Below the pieces are notes generated by a model that saw only the letters and a list, made by a program, of their open reading frames with translations, had not been told where the DNA came from and ran no database searches. Both the position numbers and the translations under genes were made by a program. From Pedobacter psychrotolerans (GTDB lineage Bacteria > Bacteroidota > Bacteroidia > Sphingobacteriales > Sphingobacteriaceae), in assembly GCF_004340665.1 (NCBI RefSeq), contig NZ_SLWO01000004.1, positions 434,001 to 498,000 on the forward strand: a stretch of 64,000 nt of DNA, in the 5' to 3' direction. Below are positions 52,123 to 60,538 of this stretch, one piece after another (the first letter of the stretch is position 1; each line of letters begins with the position of its first letter).

Positions 52123-55032
52123 TTAATATTGTGATGTAGTTTGTACCAGCACATGCGGTGCTGATGGTTTTGGATTTATTTTAATGTTAAAATTTAGCTG
52201 AGTACTGCAACCTGTTGCATTCTTAAGGGTTAATACGCCAGTGTGCATACCCACCGGGGCATTAGCTGGGATATTAAATGGGATGCTTCCTGCTGGCAAA
52301 AGCTGATTGGTAATGGGGTCAAAACCTGTTGTATTCCAGATAATGCTATAAGTTACAGGGTTATTTAACGGATTGGTATAACTTAATGATGAAGTAGTAA
52401 AGCCCTGGCAAATTTCGGGTTCAGCACCGAGCGTTAAATCTGGCAGAGCACTTACTGCTACCATAAAATCTGTTTTTTTCTCTTCGCAACCTCTGGCAGT
52501 TGCGGTGATGGTTGCGGTACCTGCAAATGTGTTACTCCAGGTTACTTTACCACTGGCGGCATCAATAACCCCAGCCGCTAAAGGCAATAAAGAATATACC
52601 ATTTCTGTGGTGTTGCTAGCAGTTGCCACATAAGTGTCCGTACCAGCACCGACACATTTCTTGTCAGTTAATCCGCTATTAAAAACGGGTATGCTCACCT
52701 TTCCGTTCACGGTAATATTTCCGGTGATGGTTAGTGCATTTCCGGCCGTACCCGTTACGGTGTAAGTTTTTATTGGCCCTGCGGTGGTGGGTGTACCGCT
52801 AATGGTTAATTTCTTTCCTCTATTATCGTAAGCCCAGGTTATACCATTTGGTAATCCGGTAACATTAACATTATTAGTACCTGATGGGATATTAAAAATA
52901 ATATTATCCATCACTGTACCTACACAAACTACTCTATCGCCAGAACCCGTATTGGTTGTAACCGAACTCTGATCATTATTGGTTACCTGATCAGGTTGAG
53001 GGCCTGTAATGGTAGCGGTGTTTACATTCTGGCCAGTTTTTACCACCTTTGCCGTAATTGTTAAACTCATACTGGCATTACTGGCCAAATCTCCAACAGT
53101 CCATATCCCTGAACCCGGATCATAACTTGTACCCTGCGGTGCTACGCTTGATACGTAGGTAAATCCACTTGGAAGCAAATCTGTAACTGATACGCCAACG
53201 GCATTGCCATCACCTAAATTTTCTGCTTTAAGGGTAAATACTACATTGCTGTTTAGTTCCGGGTAGGCTACATTAATCGTTTTAGTTATGGAGCGGTCAA
53301 TATTACAAAGCAAGATGTTTACGGGTAAAGATGGTGCGCTGATACCACATTCTAATTGCGTAGTTACACTATAATTTCCTGATGATGTGGCCACATACGT
53401 ATTATTAGTAGCCTCGTTTATCAGCACACCATTTAGATACCATTGATACGGACCTGCATTTGCTTTAGCGGTTAATGTTGCAGTAGTACAATCGGTTTGA
53501 CTGTAAGTAGGCTGTTCTCCTTTTTCAGGAAAACGTGAAATAAAGTTCGACATCGAAAATCCATTACCTTGTTGTACCATCGAAACCGTAAGCCGATCGG
53601 CGCTGGTTATAGTGATTACCTTTGGCGAGCCAATATCTGCTTTCGTAAAACTTATTAAATACAAGCCAGACGTTCCGAGAGGTTTCCGGGTACCAACACT
53701 TGCTATCGCTTCAATATCACTATTGGTATAATTGGTTGTGCCAAATTGGGTTGTAAGGTAGATTTTAGCAGTGCTTTGTGTAATGATGTAACCAAAATAG
53801 GATAAATCACTATTATTATAAGCGGTGAAATTATTGGTTTCTACCCTCTTAGATCCTGAACAACTGGATATCGGAACCAGGGTGGCTACATCAACTTCGC
53901 AACCACCGCCGCTAGAAATGCCGGCCGTACCAGAAAATACACCTACATTTTTAGTCGCCTCAATTCTTGAAGACGAATACCTGCCTGTATTTATACCCGG
54001 CGGATCTTGCGCACTATAGGTTCCGTCAATAAAACCGTGGTCGAAAGTTTTAAAATCTCCAGCTTGCACCAGCGTAAATGTTACTACGCTTTTCTCCACT
54101 CCATTTTTATCAAAACTCGTAACTTTAACAACAGTATTCGGTTGTGTAGCAATAACTGTTGTTTTTTCTGCAGTGGAATTACCTTCACCTCTAACTACCA
54201 TATATTCCTGCCCCAACGAAGCAATTGGCGGAATGGGATTGTATGCACCATCGCCGCAGCCTCCCGGGGCATCCAGATCTGCGGCAGTGTTCATTACGCT
54301 AGATTGTGAAGATTCAACTAAAGTTCCGATGGGTGCATTGAATAAATAACTCTGTCCGGCATTTAAGGTTGCGGTAGCCACACCACCTATTTTAACAATA
54401 GTATTATTTTGGGTGGCCATAATGCTATAGATCGGCGGGTGTGCAGAACCCTCAAGATTCCCATCCCGATAGTACCCTACCCTAAAAGATGTTCCTATTG
54501 CCGCATCACCAAAACTAAAGAGCGAAGCATTCCCTTTAATATCTGCATCACTACCATCAGTCCCTAAATTATCAGAGGCTACATTTCTTAAATTAACTGA
54601 AATAGATCCTGTAGCCTCTACTATTAATCCGGCTCCGCTTAGCACCTTATTTAATTCGTGTGCAGGTACATCTTTAGGCGGCCCAGTAAAACGATAAACA
54701 AAAGGCGATCCTTGGGCAGAGGTAAAAGTGGTAACAAAAGTGCCATCGCTTTTAGATATGGTGCCGGTAACGGTTCCACTTTCTGATGCAATTACTATTT
54801 CGTTGGCCTTGCTCCAGTATTGCCATGGTGCGGGGGCAATATAATGTAGAGAATAACTGGGTGGAGATAAAAATTTTCCAATGTTTATGGTTTCTGAATG
54901 AGAAAAAGCAGATAAACTATTTAAGCTAATATCTGTTTTGATTTTACATTGCACAACAGTAATATTTACTGCACCAAGCAATATTAATCCAATTAACCAG
55001 TTAAATATAAACAGTAGTAAACCTTTTATCAT
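52123..55032 (-). CDS. large surface adhesin with IgGFc-binding-like N-terminus
   Basis: 969 residues from ATG 55032. A signal-anchor-like N-terminus (GLLLFIFNWLIGLILLG) is followed by a domain of about 450 residues resembling the IgGFc-binding protein N-terminal repeat (QEYMVVRGEGNSTAEKTTVI, RIEATKNVGVFSGTAG, GSKRVETNNFTAYNNSDLSY). Then an Ig-like segment (AGPYQWYLNGVLINEATNNT), a DUF11 domain (ITKTINVAYPELNSNVVFTL), and PKD/Ig-like modules rich in Thr and Gly. The protein ends at PHVLVQTTSQY, without a CHU_C domain. It is the first gene of the operon and is the probable adhesive or binding component. Role in gliding or binding is inferred from domains. Confidence 0.8.
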   Translation of the reverse strand: MIKGLLLFIFNWLIGLILLGAVNITVVQCKIKTDISLNSLSAFSHSETINIGKFLSPPSYSLHYIAPAPWQYWSKANEIVIASESGTVTGTISKSDGTFVTTFTSAQGSPFVYRFTGPPKDVPAHELNKVLSGAGLIVEATGSISVNLRNVASDNLGTDGSDADIKGNASLFSFGDAAIGTSFRVGYYRDGNLEGSAHPPIYSIMATQNNTIVKIGGVATATLNAGQSYLFNAPIGTLVESSQSSVMNTAADLDAPGGCGDGAYNPIPPIASLGQEYMVVRGEGNSTAEKTTVIATQPNTVVKVTSFDKNGVEKSVVTFTLVQAGDFKTFDHGFIDGTYSAQDPPGINTGRYSSSRIEATKNVGVFSGTAGISSGGGCEVDVATLVPISSCSGSKRVETNNFTAYNNSDLSYFGYIITQSTAKIYLTTQFGTTNYTNSDIEAIASVGTRKPLGTSGLYLISFTKADIGSPKVITITSADRLTVSMVQQGNGFSMSNFISRFPEKGEQPTYSQTDCTTATLTAKANAGPYQWYLNGVLINEATNNTYVATSSGNYSVTTQLECGISAPSLPVNILLCNIDRSITKTINVAYPELNSNVVFTLKAENLGDGNAVGVSVTDLLPSGFTYVSSVAPQGTSYDPGSGIWTVGDLASNASMSLTITAKVVKTGQNVNTATITGPQPDQVTNNDQSSVTTNTGSGDRVVCVGTVMDNIIFNIPSGTNNVNVTGLPNGITWAYDNRGKKLTISGTPTTAGPIKTYTVTGTAGNALTITGNITVNGKVSIPVFNSGLTDKKCVGAGTDTYVATASNTTEMVYSLLPLAAGVIDAASGKVTWSNTFAGTATITATARGCEEKKTDFMVAVSALPDLTLGAEPEICQGFTTSSLSYTNPLNNPVTYSIIWNTTGFDPITNQLLPAGSIPFNIPANAPVGMHTGVLTLKNATGCSTQLNFNIKINPKPSAPHVLVQTTSQY

Positions 55033-55654
55033 ATACAAACCATTAGAAAGCCCAATATGCGCCTTAACATGGTTCTGATATTTATTAAAATGTGGGGCAC
55101 ATCTTAATAAATTTTACATAATCAGGTTAATAACTTTTAAGCAGTATCAATCTATTTACGTAAACGAAAAATGTATGGTTTTTGGGGATCTTACAGGCTA
55201 ATGTAAAGAAAAATTTTGCAGTAAAACCTACCATCAATATTAATTTTAAAGCATCTGGAGGCGGTTTAAAACCAATGTTATGCAAAATAAAATAGGCTGT
55301 ATTTCTACTGATACGCAAATCAGAAAAAAAATAATTTAGTTTGTCTGTTTTTTAAATTCTGATTCTTTTCAAATGTCTTTTATTGAGGTTTTTAAATTGT
55401 TTTTGTTTCCTAAATTTACATTAGGAAAAGGTTTTTAGGTTTTCTCTTAAAAAAAAGTGATAAATGCCTACGTCATTTTAAAATTATAGACAAATAGAAA
55501 AAATATGAGGCTGGTGATCTGCATTATTAGGTTTTAGTTTCCTGAAAACGAGTGGTGAAGTTTGTGGTTTCTTCGAAATCCCCAATAAATCACGTCAGAA
55601 ATAATGCTTCAAGTTTTAGTTAAAAAAAATAGGAGATTAAAATCTCCTATTTAA
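55033..55654. other. 620-bp non-coding region and terminator of the NmrA gene
   Basis: No gene is supported. An open frame at 55127-55318 on the minus strand has low-complexity, aromatic-rich text and is likely chance. At 55627-55652 a 12-bp stem (AAATAGGAGATT with complement) is followed on the minus strand by eight T, a rho-independent terminator for the NmrA-type gene that ends at 55655. Confidence 0.55.
55620..55652 (-). terminator. terminator of the NmrA-type reductase gene
   Basis: The stem is 55627-55638 with 55641-55652, loop AA. On the minus strand, T8 follows the stem. It ends the Crp/Fnr-hydrolase-NmrA unit. Confidence 0.8.
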
Positions 55655-56551
55655 TTATTTAACAAAGGTTTTTAAATATGTGAAGCCTGTTGTCCAATCG
55701 ATGTCTGGATAACGTTGATTAGCCAGCTGATGATGATGGGTTGTAAACATGGAATACATATATTGTGCCTGTTGCCATTTGGCATACAATTCATTTTCCC
55801 CAGCCGGGTGATCAGCTCTTTGTTTTTTAATAAATTCCGCAAAATCTTCAAGACTGGAAAGTTGCTGCATCCTAAATTCCTGACCTGTTATTTCTTTTAT
55901 ATCAGTCCATATCATTCGTGGACTGATCTGGAAACTTGCAATCTGTAAATCCCGGGGTGCGTGGTCATCCATGGCGACCGCAGCTGTAAAGGCAGCAGTA
56001 TCATCCATAGTGGTAAAATCCAATTTCCAGTCTTCCTTTTCGCCCCAATATCCTATACTTCTATCTTTCAGATTTAGTATGGGTGTGTAATATTTCAGGA
56101 TATCTGCAAATGCACCATTAAAGATGGATGTTGCTTCAATCGAAGTGCTATCCAGGTAAGTTTTAAATTGTCTTCTTAGATCGAAATTCCTGTTTTCACC
56201 TGGTACCAGGTTATTATAGTCAGTACAAAAATCGGAAGGGATAAATCTTGGCACGCCCGCCTGTATAGCACCGTCCAAAATTCTTTTCTGCAGATCGATA
56301 ATCACATCATCCAGACCTGCCAATGCCGATACCACACATGCTATATCCGAACAGGCATCGGTGATTTCACCAATATTATTTAAATCTGCCAGGATAACCT
56401 TAACACCAATATCTTTTAAGGCTACTATCTTCTCTGGATCTGTAGCGGTTCGGACGATGGCACTTACGTCTGCATCTCTTTTTATCAATTCCCTGCAAAT
56501 TCTATTTCCAAGGTTTCCGGTAGCACCAGCCACTAAAATTGTTTTTTTCAT
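55655..56551 (-). CDS. NmrA-family reductase (aromatic alcohol/isoflavone-reductase-like)
   Basis: 298 residues. Rossmann motif LVAGATGNLGNRICREL at residues 5-21 (GxTGxxG), then DVSAIVRTATDPEKIVALKD, PRFIPSDFCTDYNNLVPGEN and RQFKTYLDSTSIEATSIFNG. These match NAD(P)-dependent NmrA/PCBER-like reductases. It lies 24 bp after the hydrolase gene in the same direction, and forms a unit with it and the Crp/Fnr gene. Substrate unknown. Confidence 0.85.
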   Translation of the reverse strand: MKKTILVAGATGNLGNRICRELIKRDADVSAIVRTATDPEKIVALKDIGVKVILADLNNIGEITDACSDIACVVSALAGLDDVIIDLQKRILDGAIQAGVPRFIPSDFCTDYNNLVPGENRNFDLRRQFKTYLDSTSIEATSIFNGAFADILKYYTPILNLKDRSIGYWGEKEDWKLDFTTMDDTAAFTAAVAMDDHAPRDLQIASFQISPRMIWTDIKEITGQEFRMQQLSSLEDFAEFIKKQRADHPAGENELYAKWQQAQYMYSMFTTHHHQLANQRYPDIDWTTGFTYLKTFVK

Positions 56552-56575
56552 TTTATAAACTATTAATTAATGCTT

Positions 56576-57505
56576 CTATGATGCCAAAAAGTGGAAAACA
56601 GCGTCCAATACTTGTTCAGGTTTTTCTTCAAATAAATAATGGCCGCTTTCTAACACAGGAATTACTTTTAAATTATTTGCTACGTAAGGTAATCCCATTT
56701 TCATGTAATTGTAGCTCACATAACTCCCGATACCAAGTACGGGCATGGCTAGCTGGGGGTATAACTTTGCATCTTCAATATCCTGCGTAAAGGTTTGGTA
56801 CCAGGCGTTGGAGGCTCTGATACTTTCTGCTTCATTATAAACTGAAGCATACAACGCTCTTTCAAATAAACTCATTTTACTCTCATCAATCATTACGTAT
56901 TTAAAAAGCCAATCCAGTAGGTATTGAAAACGACCTTCCAGGATTTTCTCTGGTAATTCTTTCACCTGATTGAATCCCATCCACCAGGCATAAGGCATAT
57001 TGGCATCCATTTTTGTTTTGAAGGTTCCTGCCGCAGGTAGTAATGGCATTTGCATCCTCCCCTCACTCGGGTGTGAGCCATCCAAAACAATTAACTTTTT
57101 TGTAAACTGCGGATAGTTAAATGCAAAACTCATTGCAACCATCCCACCAATATCATGCCCCATGATATGAACGCCGGATAATCCCAACTGCTGAATCAAT
57201 TCCAGTATATCAGTGGCCATGGTTTTCTTATCAAATCCTGATGCAGGTTTTTCAGAACTGCCCATCCCCCTGATGTCTACTATAATTACGCGGTATGTTT
57301 TTGCAAGTGGTAAGGCTACTGAACGGTAAGAATACCAGTTTTGTGGCCAGCCGGGCAAGCAAATTAGCGGGGTGCCGCTACCGCCATCAACGTAATGCAG
57401 CCTCACTCCGTTAACCATCGCATATTGATTGGTAAAGCCCGGAAAATCTTTAATCAGCTCATCATCAGTATATTGAATTTGAGGCAATATCGTTTTATCA
57501 TCCAT
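56576..57505 (-). CDS. alpha/beta hydrolase, epoxide-hydrolase-like (paralogue)
   Basis: 309 residues from ATG 57505; a TTG 27 bases upstream is in frame. Oxyanion motif LPGWPQNWYSYRSV, nucleophile elbow IMGHDIGGMVAMSF (Asp), and the catalytic His in ESGHYLFEEKPEQ. Paralogous to the 47879-48763 enzyme, with the same RGMGSSxKP, NQVKELPEKILE and YNEAESIRASNAWYQ segments. A perfect -7 box TACATTTG (minus strand 57530-57537) precedes it, and the TACCA-AT-TGGTA operator is centred about 43 bp upstream of the expected transcription start. Confidence 0.88.
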   Translation of the reverse strand: MDDKTILPQIQYTDDELIKDFPGFTNQYAMVNGVRLHYVDGGSGTPLICLPGWPQNWYSYRSVALPLAKTYRVIIVDIRGMGSSEKPASGFDKKTMATDILELIQQLGLSGVHIMGHDIGGMVAMSFAFNYPQFTKKLIVLDGSHPSEGRMQMPLLPAAGTFKTKMDANMPYAWWMGFNQVKELPEKILEGRFQYLLDWLFKYVMIDESKMSLFERALYASVYNEAESIRASNAWYQTFTQDIEDAKLYPQLAMPVLGIGSYVSYNYMKMGLPYVANNLKVIPVLESGHYLFEEKPEQVLDAVFHFLAS

Positions 57506-57529
57506 TTGAATCTTAATATTTTGTAGACT

Positions 57530-57573
57530 CAAATGTAGCCTGCTATAGCGTGTTAAAAACTACCAATTGGTAG
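57530..57573 (-). promoter_or_regulatory. promoter and Crp/Fnr-type operator of the second hydrolase gene
   Basis: The minus-strand -7 box is TACATTTG at 57530-57537. CTACCA-AT-TGGTAG at 57560-57573 is a perfect palindrome with the core TACCAnnTGGTA, the same as in the 47-kb cassette. Its centre is about -43 from the predicted start, as expected for class II activation by the adjacent Crp/Fnr protein. Confidence 0.72.
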
Positions 57574-57582
57574 AAAATCAGC

Positions 57583-58146
57583 CTACCGGATATTTTTCCT
57601 AATCCGGCTCAAAGCATTAGGTGTAATGCCAAGTACTGCGGCCAGCTGCTTAACGGGTACCTTTTGTAATAACTCAGGGTTATTCATAAATTCACGATAC
57701 CGTTCTTCGGCAGAAAGAGTCTGAAAATTTAAAATCTGGTCTATCATTCTCACAGTCACCTCCTCCCATATTTTTCTACCAAACTCTTCCCAAACGCTGA
57801 TGTGTCCGTATAAAAAATCCATATCCTTCTTCTCAATTACGATGAGTTTGGTTTCTTCTATGGCCTCGATGTTAAACCTGGAGGGCTTCTGTGGATTAAG
57901 GCTGGAAATTTCAGTGAAAAATTCATTTTTAAATGTTACCCAGGTTGTATTTTCCTGGTCATTTAAATTGTAATAAAATCGCACACCGCCAGACACAATG
58001 AAAAAATATTGATTGGCAATTTGCCCTTTTCTCAGGATTAATTTTCCTTTTGGCACCTGCCTTTCCTTACACCTGGAAATGACCAGTTGTAGATCCAGAT
58101 CATCTATCCAGATCATTTTTCTAATAAATAAAATAAACTCTTCCAT
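57583..58146 (-). CDS. Crp/Fnr-family regulator (paralogue)
   Basis: 187 residues. Cyclic-nucleotide-binding-like fold (GKLILRKGQIANQYFFIVSG, GVRFYYNLNDQENTTWVTFK, EFFTEISSLN), helix-turn-helix PVKQLAAVLGITPNALSRIR. It is a relative of the 47206-47772 protein (recognition helix SLSRIRKNI versus ALSRIRKNI). It lacks a clear cAMP-contact motif. It lies 77 bp upstream of the hydrolase start in the same direction, with the palindromic operator between them. Confidence 0.88.
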   Translation of the reverse strand: MEEFILFIRKMIWIDDLDLQLVISRCKERQVPKGKLILRKGQIANQYFFIVSGGVRFYYNLNDQENTTWVTFKNEFFTEISSLNPQKPSRFNIEAIEETKLIVIEKKDMDFLYGHISVWEEFGRKIWEEVTVRMIDQILNFQTLSAEERYREFMNNPELLQKVPVKQLAAVLGITPNALSRIRKNIR

Positions 58147-58348
58147 TATAATTTTTCAGTTAAAATTGCTACAAAAATTTGGTTACAACAAAGGGTCGGA
58201 AAGTTCATCTTGTCGATCATGATTAAAAGAGGTTCAGTCTTCCTCGAAGCACTTAATCAGAACACGAACAAATCGCTACTTCACCTGGCTTTGATAAAGC
58301 GGCTATTTGATTAAATTGCCAGGATAAATACCGATTTAGCCCAGTCAG

Positions 58349-59212
58349 TCAAGGCTTTCTATACATCTCCACAAAGGCCTTTAAAGCCCTGCTTTGCGGA
58401 ACATTCTTACGAAATATCAGCACGGTTGACATGGTACCCAATTCTTTATTCAGCGAAAATGACTTCAGTTTACGGCCATTATAGTATTGGGCGATCAGTT
58501 CGGCGGGCAAGATACTGATGCCAAGGCCTGCTTCTACAAAGTTTATAATGCCATCAACCGAATTTAAAACGATGCTCTTATACTGGATAATGCCTTTGGA
58601 ATTAAGCCAGGATTCCAGCCTGGCACGAAATACGCAGCCCTGATCAAATACGATAATTTTAACCGGCTGATCAGCCAGTAGCATTTTTAATTCCGGTGCA
58701 TTTGCAGCAGCAAAAATTGCCAATTGCTCATCCTTAATATGCAATTGATCAAGCCCGGGCGTATTAATAGGTGCCGATACAAAGGCTGCATCTAATTTGT
58801 AATTCATCACATCACTTATCAAATCCAGCCGCATTTCAGATTTAAACTCTAAATCTACATTAGGATATGCTTTGGTAAAGCAGGAGAGCATATCAGGTAC
58901 CTTAAAAGCCATTGTCGTTTCAATACAGCCAATTTTAAGCTGACCGTTCACCTGGTTAGATTTTTCTATATCCTCTTTTGCTTCCTGAATCAGGTGGTCA
59001 ATCTGTTTGCTGTAATGCATCAGTGTTTCTCCGGCATTGGTTAGGGCAACTTTGCGTGAACTGCGTTTAAACAGGGCGGTGCCAAATTCTTCCTCCAGGT
59101 TTTTGATGCGCGCCGTCACATTTGATTGTACAGTGAACATGGCTTCGGCAGCTCTGGTGAAACTACCATGAGCAGCAACAGCTTCAAATATTTTCAGATC
59201 GTTGGTATTCAT
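58349..59212 (-). CDS. LysR-family regulator
   Basis: 287 residues. Helix-turn-helix at residues 18-37 (TRAAEAMFTVQSNVTARIKN), then NLEEEFGTALFKRSSRKVAL, and an effector-binding domain (from about 90; LKIGCIETTMAFKVPDMLSC). Divergent from the hydrolase gene at 59296, the classic arrangement for LysR control of its neighbour. A 7-bp inverted repeat ATTAATC/GATTAAT at 59241-59276 lies between them. A remnant of a second copy of this gene end is at 30922. Confidence 0.9.
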   Translation of the reverse strand: MNTNDLKIFEAVAAHGSFTRAAEAMFTVQSNVTARIKNLEEEFGTALFKRSSRKVALTNAGETLMHYSKQIDHLIQEAKEDIEKSNQVNGQLKIGCIETTMAFKVPDMLSCFTKAYPNVDLEFKSEMRLDLISDVMNYKLDAAFVSAPINTPGLDQLHIKDEQLAIFAAANAPELKMLLADQPVKIIVFDQGCVFRARLESWLNSKGIIQYKSIVLNSVDGIINFVEAGLGISILPAELIAQYYNGRKLKSFSLNKELGTMSTVLIFRKNVPQSRALKAFVEMYRKP

Positions 59213-59240
59213 ATCATTATTTATGATTTATTTAATCATT

Positions 59241-59280
59241 ATTAATCGTTTTTGGTAATCAAATATCATGATTAATTTTG
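59241..59280 (+). promoter_or_regulatory. promoter and probable LysR site of the 59.3-kb hydrolase gene
   Basis: TTTG at 59251-59254, an 18-bp spacer, and TAATTTTG at 59273-59280 form a full -33/-7 pair. ATTAATC (59241-59247) and GATTAAT (59270-59276) flank it. The start codon at 59296 leaves a leader of only about 9 bases. Confidence 0.6.
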
Positions 59281-59295
59281 GATAAACAATAACAT

Positions 59296-60273
59296 ATGAA
59301 AACAAGCACTTTAATCAATACCAGTTTAATTACCATTGCAGGCTTACTCTTGTTAAGCAACCTGGCATTGGCTCAATCAACAAAAAACATAAATAAAATA
59401 CATATGGAAACTTCAGCAGTTCATTACCGCAATATCAAAATTAAAGGTTTAAATATATTCTATAGGGAGGCTGGGCCTAAGGACGCACCCACCATCTTAT
59501 TGCTTCATGGCTACCCTACTTCATCGCATATGTACCGTAATCTCATCCCGGTTTTAAGCAAAAAATACCATGTACTGGCACCCGACTTTCCTGGGTTTGG
59601 CTATTCAGACGCACCTGACCGTTCTCAATTTAACTATACGTTTGATAATCTGGCCAGCACGATGCAAGGTTTTATTAACGAACTTGATCTTAAACACTTC
59701 GCCATTTATATATTTGACTATGGCGCACCTGTTGGCTTGAGGCTAGCCTTAGCCAATCCCGAAAAAATTACCGGGATTATTACACAAAATGGCAACGCTT
59801 ATGAAGAAGGGCTAAGTAGTGAATGGAACCCTATCCAAAAGTATTGGAAAGAACCATCACAAGCCAATAGGGATGCACTTAAGGATTTTGTATCTAAAGA
59901 AGCAACATGGTACCAGTACCATGAGGGGGTGTCTGATCCGACACTGATTGCACCCGAAACGTACACTTTGGATCAACACTTTTTGGATCGTTCAGGAAAC
60001 ATTGAAATACAGCTTGATCTTGTAAAAGATTATAGAACCAACGTAGCCATGTATCCGAAATTCCATGCCTATTTCAGGGCGTACAAGCCACAACTTTTAG
60101 CCGTTTGGGGTAATAAAGACCCTTACTTTTTACCAGCTGGCGCCGAAGCCTACAAACAAGATAACCCCAACGCCGTTGTTAAATTTTATAACACGGGCCA
60201 CTTCGCCCTTGAAACAAATGTTAAAGAAATCGGCCAGGATGTTCTAAATTTTTTAAATGGATTGCCTAAGTAA
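59296..60273 (+). CDS. secreted alpha/beta hydrolase
   Basis: 325 residues with a signal peptide (LLLLSNLALAQ). HGYPTSSHMYRNLIPVL (oxyanion hole), the nucleophile elbow IYIFDYGAPVGLRLA with Asp, and catalytic His in NTGHFALE; the family ending DVLNFLNGLPK is typical of haloalkane-dehalogenase/epoxide-hydrolase-like proteins. Unlike the two enzymes at 48 and 57 kb it is exported. The divergent LysR gene is the likely regulator, and a strong terminator follows. Confidence 0.9.
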   Translation: MKTSTLINTSLITIAGLLLLSNLALAQSTKNINKIHMETSAVHYRNIKIKGLNIFYREAGPKDAPTILLLHGYPTSSHMYRNLIPVLSKKYHVLAPDFPGFGYSDAPDRSQFNYTFDNLASTMQGFINELDLKHFAIYIFDYGAPVGLRLALANPEKITGIITQNGNAYEEGLSSEWNPIQKYWKEPSQANRDALKDFVSKEATWYQYHEGVSDPTLIAPETYTLDQHFLDRSGNIEIQLDLVKDYRTNVAMYPKFHAYFRAYKPQLLAVWGNKDPYFLPAGAEAYKQDNPNAVVKFYNTGHFALETNVKEIGQDVLNFLNGLPK

Positions 60274-60435
60274 TGGGATGCATTGAAAAGGAATTATTTT
60301 TTCGATCAGCTTGATCCTGCTACTACTTAAGGGTTAAACAGGGCTTGTTTAGTAGCAAAAGAGTGGTCATATCGTGGACTACAGGAAAAATACAAAAGTT
60401 TAATCTTCAAGTATCTTAACGTGAATATTGTTAAT

Positions 60436-60480
60436 AAATAAGGGGAATCATCCGATGGACAATTCCCCTTATTTTTTTTT
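60436..60480 (+). terminator. terminator after the secreted hydrolase
   Basis: A 13-bp stem AAATAAGGGGAAT (60436-60448) with ATTCCCCTTATTT (60462-60474) and a run of T to 60480. Confidence 0.88.
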
Positions 60481-60538
60481 CATCTTTCACAAGATACCCT
60501 GTTCCTAGAACTGGCTTATGCTATACTTTAAAACCAGG

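Noticed and set aside
50430-55032. Possibility that the three adhesin-like genes are one frameshifted gene
   Set aside because: Each has its own signal peptide and non-coding gaps of 22-36 bp, so they are separate genes.
55127-55318. Minus-strand open frame of 63 codons
   Set aside because: Low-complexity aromatic- and Lys-rich text in a region with poor coding statistics and no promoter.
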